From IMG/VR virus record IMGVR_UViG_3300030107_006010, positions 1-27,511 of that record: a DNA stretch of 27,511 nucleotides. One strand, given 5' to 3'. The position numbers and the translations under genes were made by a program. The notes beneath the pieces are model-generated. The model did no database searches, was not told the DNA's origin, and was given only the letters and a program-made list of their open reading frames with translations. The stretch comes from a virus. Below, piece by piece: positions 14,296 through 22,354 of the stretch. Numbering within the stretch: position 1 is the stretch's first letter; each line of letters begins with the position of its first letter.

Positions 14296-17200
14296 ATGAA
14301 ATTACCACAAGTATTCGAACAAGATATATCAGCTAAGGATGTTCAATTAATCCCATTGTTGATTATTGAAAGGGATGATTGGATTACATGGTTTGATCCT
14401 TATTGGGAGGGTGGCTCGTCAGGAGGTTCTGGAGAAAGGTCGGACAAGTTATTATCTACACATCCTGTATACCTATCTCATGATGAATGTATAGAAAGTT
14501 CTCCTAATCCATATGGTGATAATGGATTCCCAGATGGTTTATATTTTGAGCCATTATTATTAGATAATCCTGTAATAACAGAAAAAATAGATGTTGAAAA
14601 TAGAAAATATACTATTTCTAAATGTACGTTTAAAATATCTAATACACCTTATAATGGTAAAAGATTTTCTGATATATTAGGGAAAGAATCTCTTATAGGA
14701 AGAAGAATAAGTTTTTGTTATAAGTCTATAAATAGTTTAGCTCCTATGTCCTCAGTTTATTTTGACCAAATATCTTTTGATTCTGACATTAATGCTTCAT
14801 TGGGAGATGTTTATGATCAGCATCCAAAAGTTAGTCCAACATTTTATATTGGCGAAATAAGAGAAATTGCACATGATGACAATGTTGTAACTATAACTGC
14901 TGAAGAATTAGGTGCTTCTCGTTTTCACCAACAGCTTCCAAAAAACAAATTACCAAATAATGATAGTGTTATGGATGCTTATAGGGGTGCTAGAATACCT
15001 ATGGTTTATGGTTATATGCCTAAATCTCCAGTAGTAGTTGGTGCTAATAAAAAAGTTTATGCTGACTCAAGACCAATATTGAGATTTTTTAGGAATTATT
15101 TAGATAAACCTGAAAGGTATGGGTATCCTTTTAATAGAGGATTAGCAACTCCTTCTAGTGGTAGTGGTGATTTTGGAGCTTTATTTATAGTAGTAGATGA
15201 CCATTATTGCTGTATAGCAGATACAATAGATTACAAATTAGGGGATAATAATTTTCCTAATGAAACAACTTCATTTTTTAATTTTGCTGATTACCCTGAC
15301 AATCCAACTCAAATCAAATATATTAATGATGATGTATATCCAACTATAGTAGCTCAATTTGCTACAACTCCATTATCGACAAGGTCTGTAGCACAATTAA
15401 TGGTTGTTTATAAACCTAGTAGAATAACTTTAGAAAGACGAGATCCTAATGTTGCATGGGATCAAGAATCAGCCACTATTAGTTTAGGTGATGGAGATAC
15501 AGGGTTTGGTGGTAGTGTTCATACAGATTCGAATGGACTGCCTATGGGTGGAGATCAATTAATTGAAGAAGAATTTGAATATATGACTGATGGCAGTTTT
15601 GAATCTACTCATACATTAGCATCTGCTGATATGGGTTTATCAAATAGAAGTGATGCTATGATTGCAGAGCCAGGCAATATAGAGCAACTTGAAAAAAATA
15701 TGTTTAAACATAGCCTGTTTAGGTTTGTTATAGAAACAGAACCTCCTATAGAGTTTATAAACAGAGGTGGTGCTTGTAGTCAAGCTGCTCAAGGTACATA
15801 TGCACATTGGATTGCATTTGGTCATTGGGTAATGCCAGAGCAAAGTATTAATCAAGCAGATTCAAGTAAAATTATATACACAGCAGCTAGAAGTGTAGGA
15901 TCTATAGGTGGAGAATTATCGCTTCTCAATAAAATTAGATACAGGTGGTGGCAGAGTGAAGGTGGATCTATTAATTATGAGTCATATTATTGGACATTAC
16001 TAACTGGAGGATATAATGATACATGGGGTAATGTTATTAAACTAGGAGATGTCGTAAGATTTTCCGATTATCATGATCATTCAACTTATGGAGAACATAA
16101 TCCAACACAAATTAACTGGGCATCATATGAGGTTGATGGAAAATCTCCATTAGAGCTTTATGATGTAAATCTTATTAATGAAACAGGTGATACTGCATGG
16201 GATAAACAATATTCTAATCCTTATGCAAAATTCGAAAATGATGCTGCAAATGGTAAATATCATGTTCATTTAGGGGTGTTTGGGTTTATGAGTGATTTAA
16301 CTCTTACATCAGAGAATACTAATAGTTTTACAGAACCTCCAGGTGAGGATAATACATCATATAATTTTGATTATCAAGCAACATTGAAAGGATGGTTGCC
16401 TGAAGTTACTTGTATGTCTGTTTGTGATACAAAAATCAATTATAAAGATATGTATGCAAGTGTGGAAGGTAGAATAGATTCTGCTGGTTATAGAATAATG
16501 AATCCTGTAGATATAATTGTTGATATTTTTGTAAATGAGTTAGGCTATCATCCTCGTAAAATAGATCAAAATAGTGTAAATAGTGCATTAGAATATCATT
16601 ACAATTGGAGGTTTGCATTTACTCAAAAAGAAGAAATTAATAGTAAAGATTTAATTGAAGATATTGCTAAATCAACATTTTTATTCCCAAGAATAGGTTT
16701 TGATGGAAAATTAAGATTAAACCATATTAAAACAACTTATGGTCTTGATGACAAACTTGCTTCTAATTATATTAATTCTGAAGATGTAATTAAATACAGT
16801 TATAAATTAACAAAAAAACAGGATTTGAGAACAGGTACTAATGTTAAATTCAATTATGACCATCATACTGAGAAATATTTTGGTGATAGTGATACTAAAT
16901 ATTATGGAGAAGATTTATTCGAACAAACTTTAGCTACAGAAGCACATTTAGATTATTATGGACTAGAAGATGTTGATAATCATATCAAAGATTTTGAATC
17001 AAAGTATATGAGAACTGATTTGTCTAGTGGCTCAGGTTTTAGTTCTTTAGCGATAAACAAATTTCAAGAAAGGTCTACTCATCACTATAGGAATAGACAT
17101 TTAATTATAAAATGCCAACTTCCATTAAAATATCTAAATATAGATGTTGGCGAATATATAAGGTTTTCCGAATTATTGGGTGGAGTTAGAGCATATGGAA

Positions 17201-18339
17201 TTAATTATGCAAATGGAATTGATTTAGTTAATGACCAATATTTATTCCCAATATTTATTTGTACAAGTGTTAAAAAAACTATTGAATATGTAGAAATAGA
17301 GTGTATGCAACTGCATGATTTAAGAGGTTTTGCTGCCGATATAACTCCTTTTACTGCATCTTGGGGAGATAATATTGATGAAGAATATGAGTTTGAGCCA
17401 GGAGATGAAGAAGAAGAACTTCCAGAAGAAGAAGAAGTATTCGAACCTCTTGTTCCTGAAGAAGGATTTGAAATTGGTTCTTTAAATCAAACAGCTTTTG
17501 CTTTTTGGGGTTTCGAATCAGTAGTAAGCTCCGATTCTGAATGGGATCTACCCTTCTTTGGAGGTATGTGGGATTTTGAGAATCAAATAGACCCTCAGTA
17601 TCAGATATTTTTTCAAGCACAGGAAGGTAGTGCTGCTCATACTGCAAATGGAGGTAATGCTCTAAACTTTAATGATGATAATGCAGGAGCAGCTCATGTA
17701 TTTCCACCATCAAATTTTAAGATTGTAGAAGGTGATGATTTAATCTCTGTAACAAGTTGGCAAGATTTAGTTCCACCTGAACACACAGAAGTAACAGTAG
17801 ACAATGTAAATTTAAAATTATTAGAGATTCAATTCATAATTGCAGATAATTCTGCATCTAATCCAACTCATATTGCAGTTCTTAGGAATGTTAATAGTCA
17901 GATTGGAGGAGAATTTCAGTTTGAATGGGAAGTAGAGGCTTTAGTTACAGGTAATAGTATATTTCAAATTGCTATAGGTGATTTGCCTGAACCTGAATTT
18001 CATGATCCGATAGGTCAAGATAATTGGACTAATTGGTATCACATGAATATGCTTAACCATACAAATCATGCATTAAAATATTCAACTGAGCATCAGGTGG
18101 TTCATAGTGATAGTGTGCAATTTACCTCTGAAGAAGAAGATCTTGGAGTTGTTTTAGGTGATGTAAATTTGGATGGAACATTTAATGCTCTTGATATTGT
18201 TGGAATGGTAGCTATTATACTTGGTCATGCTGAATTTCAAAATGAGATCGCAGAGTATGCAGCAGACTTTAACCAAGATGGTAGTCTAGATATTACAGAC
18301 GTTCTTACTGGTGTTAATCACATATTAGGGAATTTATAA
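14296..18339 (+). CDS. Tail-tip/central fibre protein with C-terminal dockerin-like domain
   Basis: A 1347-aa protein right after the tape measure, where siphophages encode the tail-tip and host-attachment protein (lambda J-like region). Residues 1-270 are the probable hub-contacting part. Residues about 740-1000 (DIIVDIFVNELGYHPRKID; TFLFPRIGFDGKLRLNHIK) look like the J/baseplate-hub core shared by many tail tips. At about 1034-1060 an acidic linker (EPGDEEEELPEEEE) separates a C-terminal beta-rich region. The last 60 residues hold two calcium-binding loops: D1289-N1291-D1293-D1300 (GDVNLDGTFNALDI) and D1324-N1326-D1328-D1332-D1335 (DFNQDGSLDITD). Each is followed by a hydrophobic helix ending in ILG, the type I dockerin pattern. 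The gene starts directly after the tape measure stop. Confidence 0.82.
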   Translation: MKLPQVFEQDISAKDVQLIPLLIIERDDWITWFDPYWEGGSSGGSGERSDKLLSTHPVYLSHDECIESSPNPYGDNGFPDGLYFEPLLLDNPVITEKIDVENRKYTISKCTFKISNTPYNGKRFSDILGKESLIGRRISFCYKSINSLAPMSSVYFDQISFDSDINASLGDVYDQHPKVSPTFYIGEIREIAHDDNVVTITAEELGASRFHQQLPKNKLPNNDSVMDAYRGARIPMVYGYMPKSPVVVGANKKVYADSRPILRFFRNYLDKPERYGYPFNRGLATPSSGSGDFGALFIVVDDHYCCIADTIDYKLGDNNFPNETTSFFNFADYPDNPTQIKYINDDVYPTIVAQFATTPLSTRSVAQLMVVYKPSRITLERRDPNVAWDQESATISLGDGDTGFGGSVHTDSNGLPMGGDQLIEEEFEYMTDGSFESTHTLASADMGLSNRSDAMIAEPGNIEQLEKNMFKHSLFRFVIETEPPIEFINRGGACSQAAQGTYAHWIAFGHWVMPEQSINQADSSKIIYTAARSVGSIGGELSLLNKIRYRWWQSEGGSINYESYYWTLLTGGYNDTWGNVIKLGDVVRFSDYHDHSTYGEHNPTQINWASYEVDGKSPLELYDVNLINETGDTAWDKQYSNPYAKFENDAANGKYHVHLGVFGFMSDLTLTSENTNSFTEPPGEDNTSYNFDYQATLKGWLPEVTCMSVCDTKINYKDMYASVEGRIDSAGYRIMNPVDIIVDIFVNELGYHPRKIDQNSVNSALEYHYNWRFAFTQKEEINSKDLIEDIAKSTFLFPRIGFDGKLRLNHIKTTYGLDDKLASNYINSEDVIKYSYKLTKKQDLRTGTNVKFNYDHHTEKYFGDSDTKYYGEDLFEQTLATEAHLDYYGLEDVDNHIKDFESKYMRTDLSSGSGFSSLAINKFQERSTHHYRNRHLIIKCQLPLKYLNIDVGEYIRFSELLGGVRAYGINYANGIDLVNDQYLFPIFICTSVKKTIEYVEIECMQLHDLRGFAADITPFTASWGDNIDEEYEFEPGDEEEELPEEEEVFEPLVPEEGFEIGSLNQTAFAFWGFESVVSSDSEWDLPFFGGMWDFENQIDPQYQIFFQAQEGSAAHTANGGNALNFNDDNAGAAHVFPPSNFKIVEGDDLISVTSWQDLVPPEHTEVTVDNVNLKLLEIQFIIADNSASNPTHIAVLRNVNSQIGGEFQFEWEVEALVTGNSIFQIAIGDLPEPEFHDPIGQDNWTNWYHMNMLNHTNHALKYSTEHQVVHSDSVQFTSEEEDLGVVLGDVNLDGTFNALDIVGMVAIILGHAEFQNEIAEYAADFNQDGSLDITDVLTGVNHILGNL
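18157..18336 (+). other. Dockerin type I-like domain (two Ca2+-binding F-hand repeats)
   Basis: Two 12-residue loops of the form D-x-(N)-x-D-G-x-x-x-x-x-D, each followed by a helix, are 35 residues apart and form the extreme C-terminus. Dockerins bind cohesins with Ca2+ in cellulosomes. Similar domains also end many secreted proteins of non-cellulosomal bacteria and archaea, where they serve as surface anchors. In a phage tail tip the domain would face outward and could be a receptor-binding or protein-docking part. The match to the loop pattern is seen directly; the partner is unknown. Confidence 0.8.
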
Positions 18340-19058
18340 TGATAGAATTATTACATTACAGAGATTCAATAATACTTTCAGAACCAGTTACTTGTTCTGC
18401 TATAGAGATAAAGTATAAAGGAAAGTTTATAGGGGAATCTAAGTTAGCCGATAATTGGTATGTAGGAACAGGAAGAAATAAAATACTATGTATTTCTCTT
18501 ACAGGAGATTCAGAAGTAACTGAATTGTTTGAATTTGCAGGTTCTTTTGCAATAATAGGTGCAAGAATTATAACACAAGAATTAGAAGAAATTACTCCTA
18601 ATTATAAAATATTAGATATAGACCTGTTCTCTGTATCAGAAGAAACTTTTGAAAATGGGGGTTCTTACTTCTCAGATTATAATTCAAGACATTTACCTAT
18701 TGATACAATAGAAGATACCGATATATACAAAAATAACCTCTTTACAGAACAAAATGAATTTTATTATGACAATGGTGATAATTATTTTGGAGAATATCAC
18801 CAACATTCGAATGGACAAGCTATGACAGAATCAATACATAATGCTGATTCTGTAAATATATATAGAAAAGATCAAAACAACAAACTACTACGACCAAAAG
18901 CTAAAAGATTAGCTGTTATTACAGATGATGATATGATGACTATTTCGAGAGATAAGGATGCGAAAATAAAAGGATTTCAATATCAATCTACTCAAAGCAT
19001 AAGGCAAGGAGAAGGTGGTGGAACAGGAGGTGGCTCTGGTGGTAGTGGTGGATATTAG
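18339..19058 (+). CDS. Tail protein with glycine-rich C-terminus, unknown
   Basis: A 239-aa protein overlapping the stop of the tail-tip gene by TAATG. Residues 1-110 form a beta domain (TCSAIEIKYKGKFIGESKLA; NKILCISLTGDSEVTELFEF). The centre is rich in Tyr, Asp and Asn with a His pair (YYDNGDNYFGEYHQHSNGQA). A basic stretch follows (NKLLRPKAKRLAVIT), and the last 17 residues are almost only Gly and Ser (GEGGGTGGGSGGSGGY). A free glycine-rich end is seen in some adhesion tips, such as the Gly-rich motifs of T-even gp38, but here there is only one tract. I infer a tail-tip accessory or adhesin. No enzyme motif is visible. Confidence 0.6.
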   Translation: MIELLHYRDSIILSEPVTCSAIEIKYKGKFIGESKLADNWYVGTGRNKILCISLTGDSEVTELFEFAGSFAIIGARIITQELEEITPNYKILDIDLFSVSEETFENGGSYFSDYNSRHLPIDTIEDTDIYKNNLFTEQNEFYYDNGDNYFGEYHQHSNGQAMTESIHNADSVNIYRKDQNNKLLRPKAKRLAVITDDDMMTISRDKDAKIKGFQYQSTQSIRQGEGGGTGGGSGGSGGY

Positions 19059-19067
19059 GAGATATTT

Positions 19068-20228
19068 ATGGCAGTAGGGAATCAAGCTGAGAAGCCTCGT
19101 TTTTTTATAGATTTATTAAATTATAATTATCATATAGGTAATATTCTGGGATTAGGATTTCATGATGCATCTAGTAGCGATCCTGGAGTAGCAACTCGAT
19201 TAATAGGATTTCAGCCTTATAATAAATATATGAGTCCTTCAACTATTGAACAATGGAAATCTATAGTAATAAGATTTAAAGATCCAATATCTATACCTAA
19301 AAGTGATATGTTTATTTCTTGTTTAGCACATGATTTCGCAAAATTTAATCATCAGTTTCAAATTGGATTTTTGCCTGTCCAAGAAGGTTATGAAGCAGGA
19401 TTAGCAGGTGATAGTGTGGACTACATTAATAAATGGGAAACACTTGAAGATATATGTAATAGCACAGGTGGTAGTTATATTGGTATTCCTGAATTTAATG
19501 GATGGAGTATTTCTAAATTTACTCCAGGCGAAACAGAAGAAACTGTACAAGAAAGAATTGGAGGAATAAGAATACTAATAAGGAATGGTAATTTTAATGA
19601 AGATAGTCCTTCATATTGGGGATGGCATTTAGGAGGAATTGGTATTGGCATGATATACGAACCTGAATTCCATGCAGACCTCGCTGTAACACAAAGAAGA
19701 ATTATGGATGGTGTTAAGCAAAAACAAACTAAAGGTGGTTCGACTTATTCTGTTATAAATCATATTAAACCTCCTAACTGGTGGAATAGCACACCATTTG
19801 AGCTATATCCTGCAAATCAAACTGGATTTAAATATAAAAACTCAAGATTAGGTCGTAGAAGTTGGGATGTAAGATTTAGCCAACTACAAGATAGGTTTTA
19901 TACAGATGGTGTGCCTAATGGTGTATTCCCAGCTAATGAGCTAGTAGGTACACATGAAGCAGATACAGTTAATGGTGGTTACTCATCAGATAAAGATTAT
20001 GATTCTGAAACAGGAGATTTTAACTATAATATAAATAATGATAATTCACTATATGGCACAGTATATCATAATACTTTAAATGGAACATTACCATTCTTAT
20101 TTTCTCCATCACAAGATAATTCTCCTGGAAATTTTGCAATATGTAGATTTGATAAACCAGGATTCCAAGTGCAACAAAAAACATACAAGAAGTTCAACGT
20201 AAACATGCGAATAAACGAAACTTGGTAG
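19068..20228 (+). CDS. Tail or receptor-binding protein, unknown
   Basis: A 386-aa, aromatic-rich protein (many Trp, Tyr, Phe) that is the last gene of the virion block. Features are NYHIGNILGLGFHDASSSD near the start and a Trp/Gly-rich centre (SYWGWHLGGIGIGMIYEPEF) like a beta-sandwich lectin domain. A more basic second half follows (SVINHIKPPNWWNS; GRRSWDVRFSQLQ). The gene before it has the same orientation and ends 9 bases upstream, with a ribosome site TTAGGAG. Its place behind the tail-tip genes and before the terminator suggests a receptor-binding or side-tail protein. No family is recognised. Confidence 0.6.
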   Translation: MAVGNQAEKPRFFIDLLNYNYHIGNILGLGFHDASSSDPGVATRLIGFQPYNKYMSPSTIEQWKSIVIRFKDPISIPKSDMFISCLAHDFAKFNHQFQIGFLPVQEGYEAGLAGDSVDYINKWETLEDICNSTGGSYIGIPEFNGWSISKFTPGETEETVQERIGGIRILIRNGNFNEDSPSYWGWHLGGIGIGMIYEPEFHADLAVTQRRIMDGVKQKQTKGGSTYSVINHIKPPNWWNSTPFELYPANQTGFKYKNSRLGRRSWDVRFSQLQDRFYTDGVPNGVFPANELVGTHEADTVNGGYSSDKDYDSETGDFNYNINNDNSLYGTVYHNTLNGTLPFLFSPSQDNSPGNFAICRFDKPGFQVQQKTYKKFNVNMRINETW

Positions 20229-20234
20229 AAAAAT

Positions 20235-20260
20235 TCTAGGGTATCCCACAGTATCCTAGA
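20235..20260 (+). repeat. Short hairpin preceding the terminator
   Basis: TCTAGG (20235-20240) pairs with CCTAGA (20255-20260) around a 14-base loop that itself repeats GTATCC. It begins six bases after the stop codon of the last virion gene. The stem is only 6 bp, so it may be a minor mRNA end-stabiliser or chance. Confidence 0.4.
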
Positions 20261-20275
20261 TGTGTTCCAGTACAG

Positions 20276-20311
20276 CAATAGACCTCACTTTTTAGTGGGG
20301 TTTATTGTTTT
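20276..20311 (+). terminator. Rho-independent terminator at the end of the virion block
   Basis: CAATAGACCTCACT (20276-20289) pairs with AGTGGGGTTTATTG (20294-20307) over 14 positions, two of them G.U, with a TTTT loop, and is followed at once by TTTT (20308-20311). This is a standard intrinsic terminator and separates the late virion operon from the early block. The complement strand also begins with an A-run on the other side of the hairpin, but no leftward gene needs it. Confidence 0.88.
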
Positions 20312-20330
20312 ATAGAGAAGAAAATAATTA

Positions 20331-20385
20331 TTGTTATATTTGTTATTTTTGTTATATATTATATATATGTCAATTAACAAAGGAG
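20331..20385 (+). promoter_or_regulatory. Promoter/leader of the early block with 9-bp tandem repeats
   Basis: Three consecutive 9-bp units TTGTTATWT run from 20331 to 20357 (20331-20339, 20340-20348, 20349-20357), with one mismatch. Each contains a -35-like TTGTTA, and TATATT at 20355-20360 can act as -10 for the first unit (18-base spacer). The leader TGTCAATTAA then CAAAGGAG (20368-20385) follows; the same words occur before the gene at 27316. The repeats could be a promoter with a repeated protein site. Promoter strength is inferred from position between a terminator and a new gene set. Confidence 0.6.
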
Positions 20386-20392
20386 AAACAAA

Positions 20393-20647
20393 ATGAGAGA
20401 ATTATCATATGATGAAAAAATGGATAAATTTGGAAGTGATGGAGAACTTGATATTGCTTTTCAATTAGGCAGTTTTGTTGAAGAAAATGTATGTTGTAGT
20501 GAATGTAAAAAACATACCAATGATGAAGAAGATAATGGAAAATACAAAGAAGATATATCATATACTATTGATGGTTTTTGTATAGTTAAAAAAATATATA
20601 CTTGTTTTGATTGTCTATTTGAAAAATTTTGTAATAAAAGTAAATAG
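20393..20647 (+). CDS. Small Cys-pair protein, first gene of the early block
   Basis: An 84-aa acidic protein. Cys residues lie at 34, 35 and 38 (CCSEC) and at 71 and 74 (CFDC), with 32 residues between the pairs: a four-cysteine zinc-ribbon layout. The N-terminal part is helical (YDEKMDKFGSDGELDIAFQL). Ribosome site AAAGGAG precedes the ATG. It is the first gene after the promoter region, so it is expressed early. Early phage zinc-ribbon proteins often act on host transcription or on host defence, but no specific role can be read from this sequence. Confidence 0.68.
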   Translation: MRELSYDEKMDKFGSDGELDIAFQLGSFVEENVCCSECKKHTNDEEDNGKYKEDISYTIDGFCIVKKIYTCFDCLFEKFCNKSK

Positions 20648-20656
20648 GAGAACTAA

Positions 20657-20914
20657 ATGATAGTTCATTTAGACATTAAAATTAAAAACAAGTGTAAAAA
20701 ATGTAGTGGTACTGGTGAAATTGTGTTTGACAAGGGTGAAAATCTTGAGAATATATATGAAAAATTTGATGATTTTAAAGCATTGGATCTTACACCAAGC
20801 GAACACAGATTCTTTACTTATATGTGTAGTAATTGTGATGGTAATGGTTATACTTGGAAAAAAAGAACTATAACTTCAAAACAGCTTAAAGGAATATTAG
20901 ATGAGAAAGATTAA
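20657..20914 (+). CDS. Small protein with two DnaJ-type CxxCxGxG motifs
   Basis: An 85-aa protein. CKKCSGTGE (C13, C16) and CSNCDGNGY (C57, C60) match the CxxCxGxG repeats of the DnaJ zinc-binding domain; two such motifs pair to hold one Zn2+. There is no J domain and no client-binding domain, so it is not a DnaJ homologue but a small rubredoxin-like zinc knuckle. The N-terminus forms a strand (IVHLDIKIKNKCK), and the last residues are basic. It starts with TAGGAG upstream. Its end overlaps the start of the next gene by 14 bases. Confidence 0.72.
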   Translation: MIVHLDIKIKNKCKKCSGTGEIVFDKGENLENIYEKFDDFKALDLTPSEHRFFTYMCSNCDGNGYTWKKRTITSKQLKGILDEKD

Positions 20915-21098
20915 ACATTCTATTAATCTGAAGATACCTCAAGAATTAAATCTTGAGATAGATAAGATATTGATTAATAAAAGAATAGAAGAACCTGAGA
21001 AAACTCATAGAAAACAAGATTTAATATTAGATCTATTAATTGAAGGAGCAAGAATATGCCGACAAAAGAAACCAGTCAAGTTCTTCCGAAGAAGATAG
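20901..21098 (+). CDS. Small basic protein, ribbon-helix-helix-like
   Basis: A 65-aa basic protein with a possible RHH layout. There is one beta strand at the N-terminus (HSINLKIPQEL), a helix (NLEIDKILINKRI), a linker, a second helix (HRKQDLILDLLIEGAR) and a basic tail (RQKKPVKFFRRR). RHH proteins dimerise and bind DNA by the strand; members are often autoregulators. The strand of alternating polar/hydrophobic residues fits. The C-terminus overlaps the next gene by 43 bases in another frame. No close family is identified, so this stays a structural guess. Confidence 0.6.
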   Translation: MRKIKHSINLKIPQELNLEIDKILINKRIEEPEKTHRKQDLILDLLIEGARICRQKKPVKFFRRR

Positions 21099-21907
21099 AC
21101 TTAGATTTTACTGTTAAAGAAGGTTTTAATCAAATAGAACCTAAATGCTCTATAAGACGTAAAGATACGAGTATAGGTAGGACTTATTATAACCCTGATG
21201 ATGAAGATAGAAAATGTGTTTATTCTTCAACTACAATATTAAACGTATTATCTAAAGGTTATGGTTTTAATACATGGTTAAAGACTCATGGAAATGATTG
21301 TGATAGATTGATGAATGAAGCTGCCACTAAAGGAACTATCATCCATGTATGTTGTTCTGTTATAGCAGGTGGTGATGATTTGCGAACTGATACTAAATTA
21401 TATGATAAAGGTAATACATATGAAATTACTGAAGATATTTATCATAATATACTTGCATTTAAGAAGTTTTATAACGAACATAGACCTGTAATTAAAGCAA
21501 TAGAGCTAAGTTTATACTCCAGAGATATACCATTTGCTGGTACTATAGATTATGTATTAGTGCTTAATGGTAAAGATGGTCAGCCTAAATTATGCATTGT
21601 AGATATTAAAACTGGTAAAGAGTATCCTAAGTCGCATGAATTACAGTTAGTGTCTTATAAGCTACTTTTTGATGCTATATATGGTGAAGAATATGGTATA
21701 ATAGATGAGATGTATTGCTTATACCTTAAAGATAATGGAAATTACAAGTTAAAAAAATATAGATTTAATAGTCAGGAATGGTTATCTGCTGTACATCTAT
21801 TTCATTACATGAATAGTAATGCTTATGGTAAGATGCCTAAGATCAAAGAAGAATTTCAAATGGATGAAATAATTACATTAAAGGAGAATAATGAAGATGG
21901 AAAATAA
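21056..21907 (+). CDS. PD-(D/E)XK exonuclease, RecB/Cas4-like
   Basis: A 283-aa nuclease with all motifs of the RecB/Cas4 group in order: GTIIH with H97, E150 (AIELSLYSR), D165 (AGTIDYVLV), D183-x-K185 (CIVDIKTGKE) and the QxxxY motif Q197-Y201 (QLVSYK). This supports a Mg2+-dependent DNA exo/endonuclease, probably paired with the SSB-like protein encoded next. The Cys residues of the Cas4 iron-sulphur cluster are not evident, so it is closer to phage RecB-like exonucleases than to Cas4 proper. AAGGAG precedes the ATG. The gene overlaps the previous one by 43 bases and the next one by 17, so the three are tightly linked. Confidence 0.9.
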   Translation: MPTKETSQVLPKKIDLDFTVKEGFNQIEPKCSIRRKDTSIGRTYYNPDDEDRKCVYSSTTILNVLSKGYGFNTWLKTHGNDCDRLMNEAATKGTIIHVCCSVIAGGDDLRTDTKLYDKGNTYEITEDIYHNILAFKKFYNEHRPVIKAIELSLYSRDIPFAGTIDYVLVLNGKDGQPKLCIVDIKTGKEYPKSHELQLVSYKLLFDAIYGEEYGIIDEMYCLYLKDNGNYKLKKYRFNSQEWLSAVHLFHYMNSNAYGKMPKIKEEFQMDEIITLKENNEDGK

Positions 21908-22349
21908 AGCTATGAAGTTTAACCCAAATATGCCTGTAGATGTTGAGTTGAGTTTTGATGAACCTAAAACAGGTGATGGGCAGTATGGAACTTGGTATCT
22001 ATATGGTACTAAAGAAAATATAAAAGGTGAGTCTGGATTCTTTGCTACTCAGATATTACATGAGTTATTGCAAGGATTAGGTGTTAAAGCAGGATCTAAA
22101 CTTGTTATTACTAAAGTTGTAACTGATAATAAAACTACTTGGGATGTTAAGCCTAATGGTGAGGCAAGTCCTGTTGAGAAAAAATCTATTACTGATGTTA
22201 TAAGTAATGTTGCAAATTCTATGGATGCTAATAAACCTAGTGAAGTAAAAGAGCTTTCTACAGATGAAAAAGTCAATATAATGTGGGATGCATTTAATAA
22301 GAAAAAAGGTAAAAAATCTACAGTTACTGAGGATGATTTGCCATTTTAA
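21891..22349 (+). CDS. ssb: Single-stranded DNA-binding protein (SSB-like)
   Basis: A 152-aa protein with a probable OB fold in residues 1-95, with strands VDVELSFDEPKTG, WYLYGTKENIK and KLVITKVVTDNKTTWDVKPN and the aromatic residues that OB folds use to stack on ssDNA. A flexible linker follows, then the acidic, hydrophobic tip EDDLPF. That tip is the SSB C-terminal docking peptide (DDDIPF in E. coli), by which SSB recruits repair and replication enzymes. It overlaps the nuclease gene and has AAGGAG upstream. I infer a phage-type SSB rather than a direct homologue of bacterial SSB; the tail is the strongest evidence. Confidence 0.85.
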   Translation: MKMENKAMKFNPNMPVDVELSFDEPKTGDGQYGTWYLYGTKENIKGESGFFATQILHELLQGLGVKAGSKLVITKVVTDNKTTWDVKPNGEASPVEKKSITDVISNVANSMDANKPSEVKELSTDEKVNIMWDAFNKKKGKKSTVTEDDLPF

Positions 22350-22354
22350 TTAAA

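Noticed and set aside
20657-20914. DnaJ co-chaperone
   Set aside because: Only two CxxCxGxG motifs are present, without a J domain (no HPD motif) or the C-terminal client-binding domain, so only a zinc knuckle is claimed.
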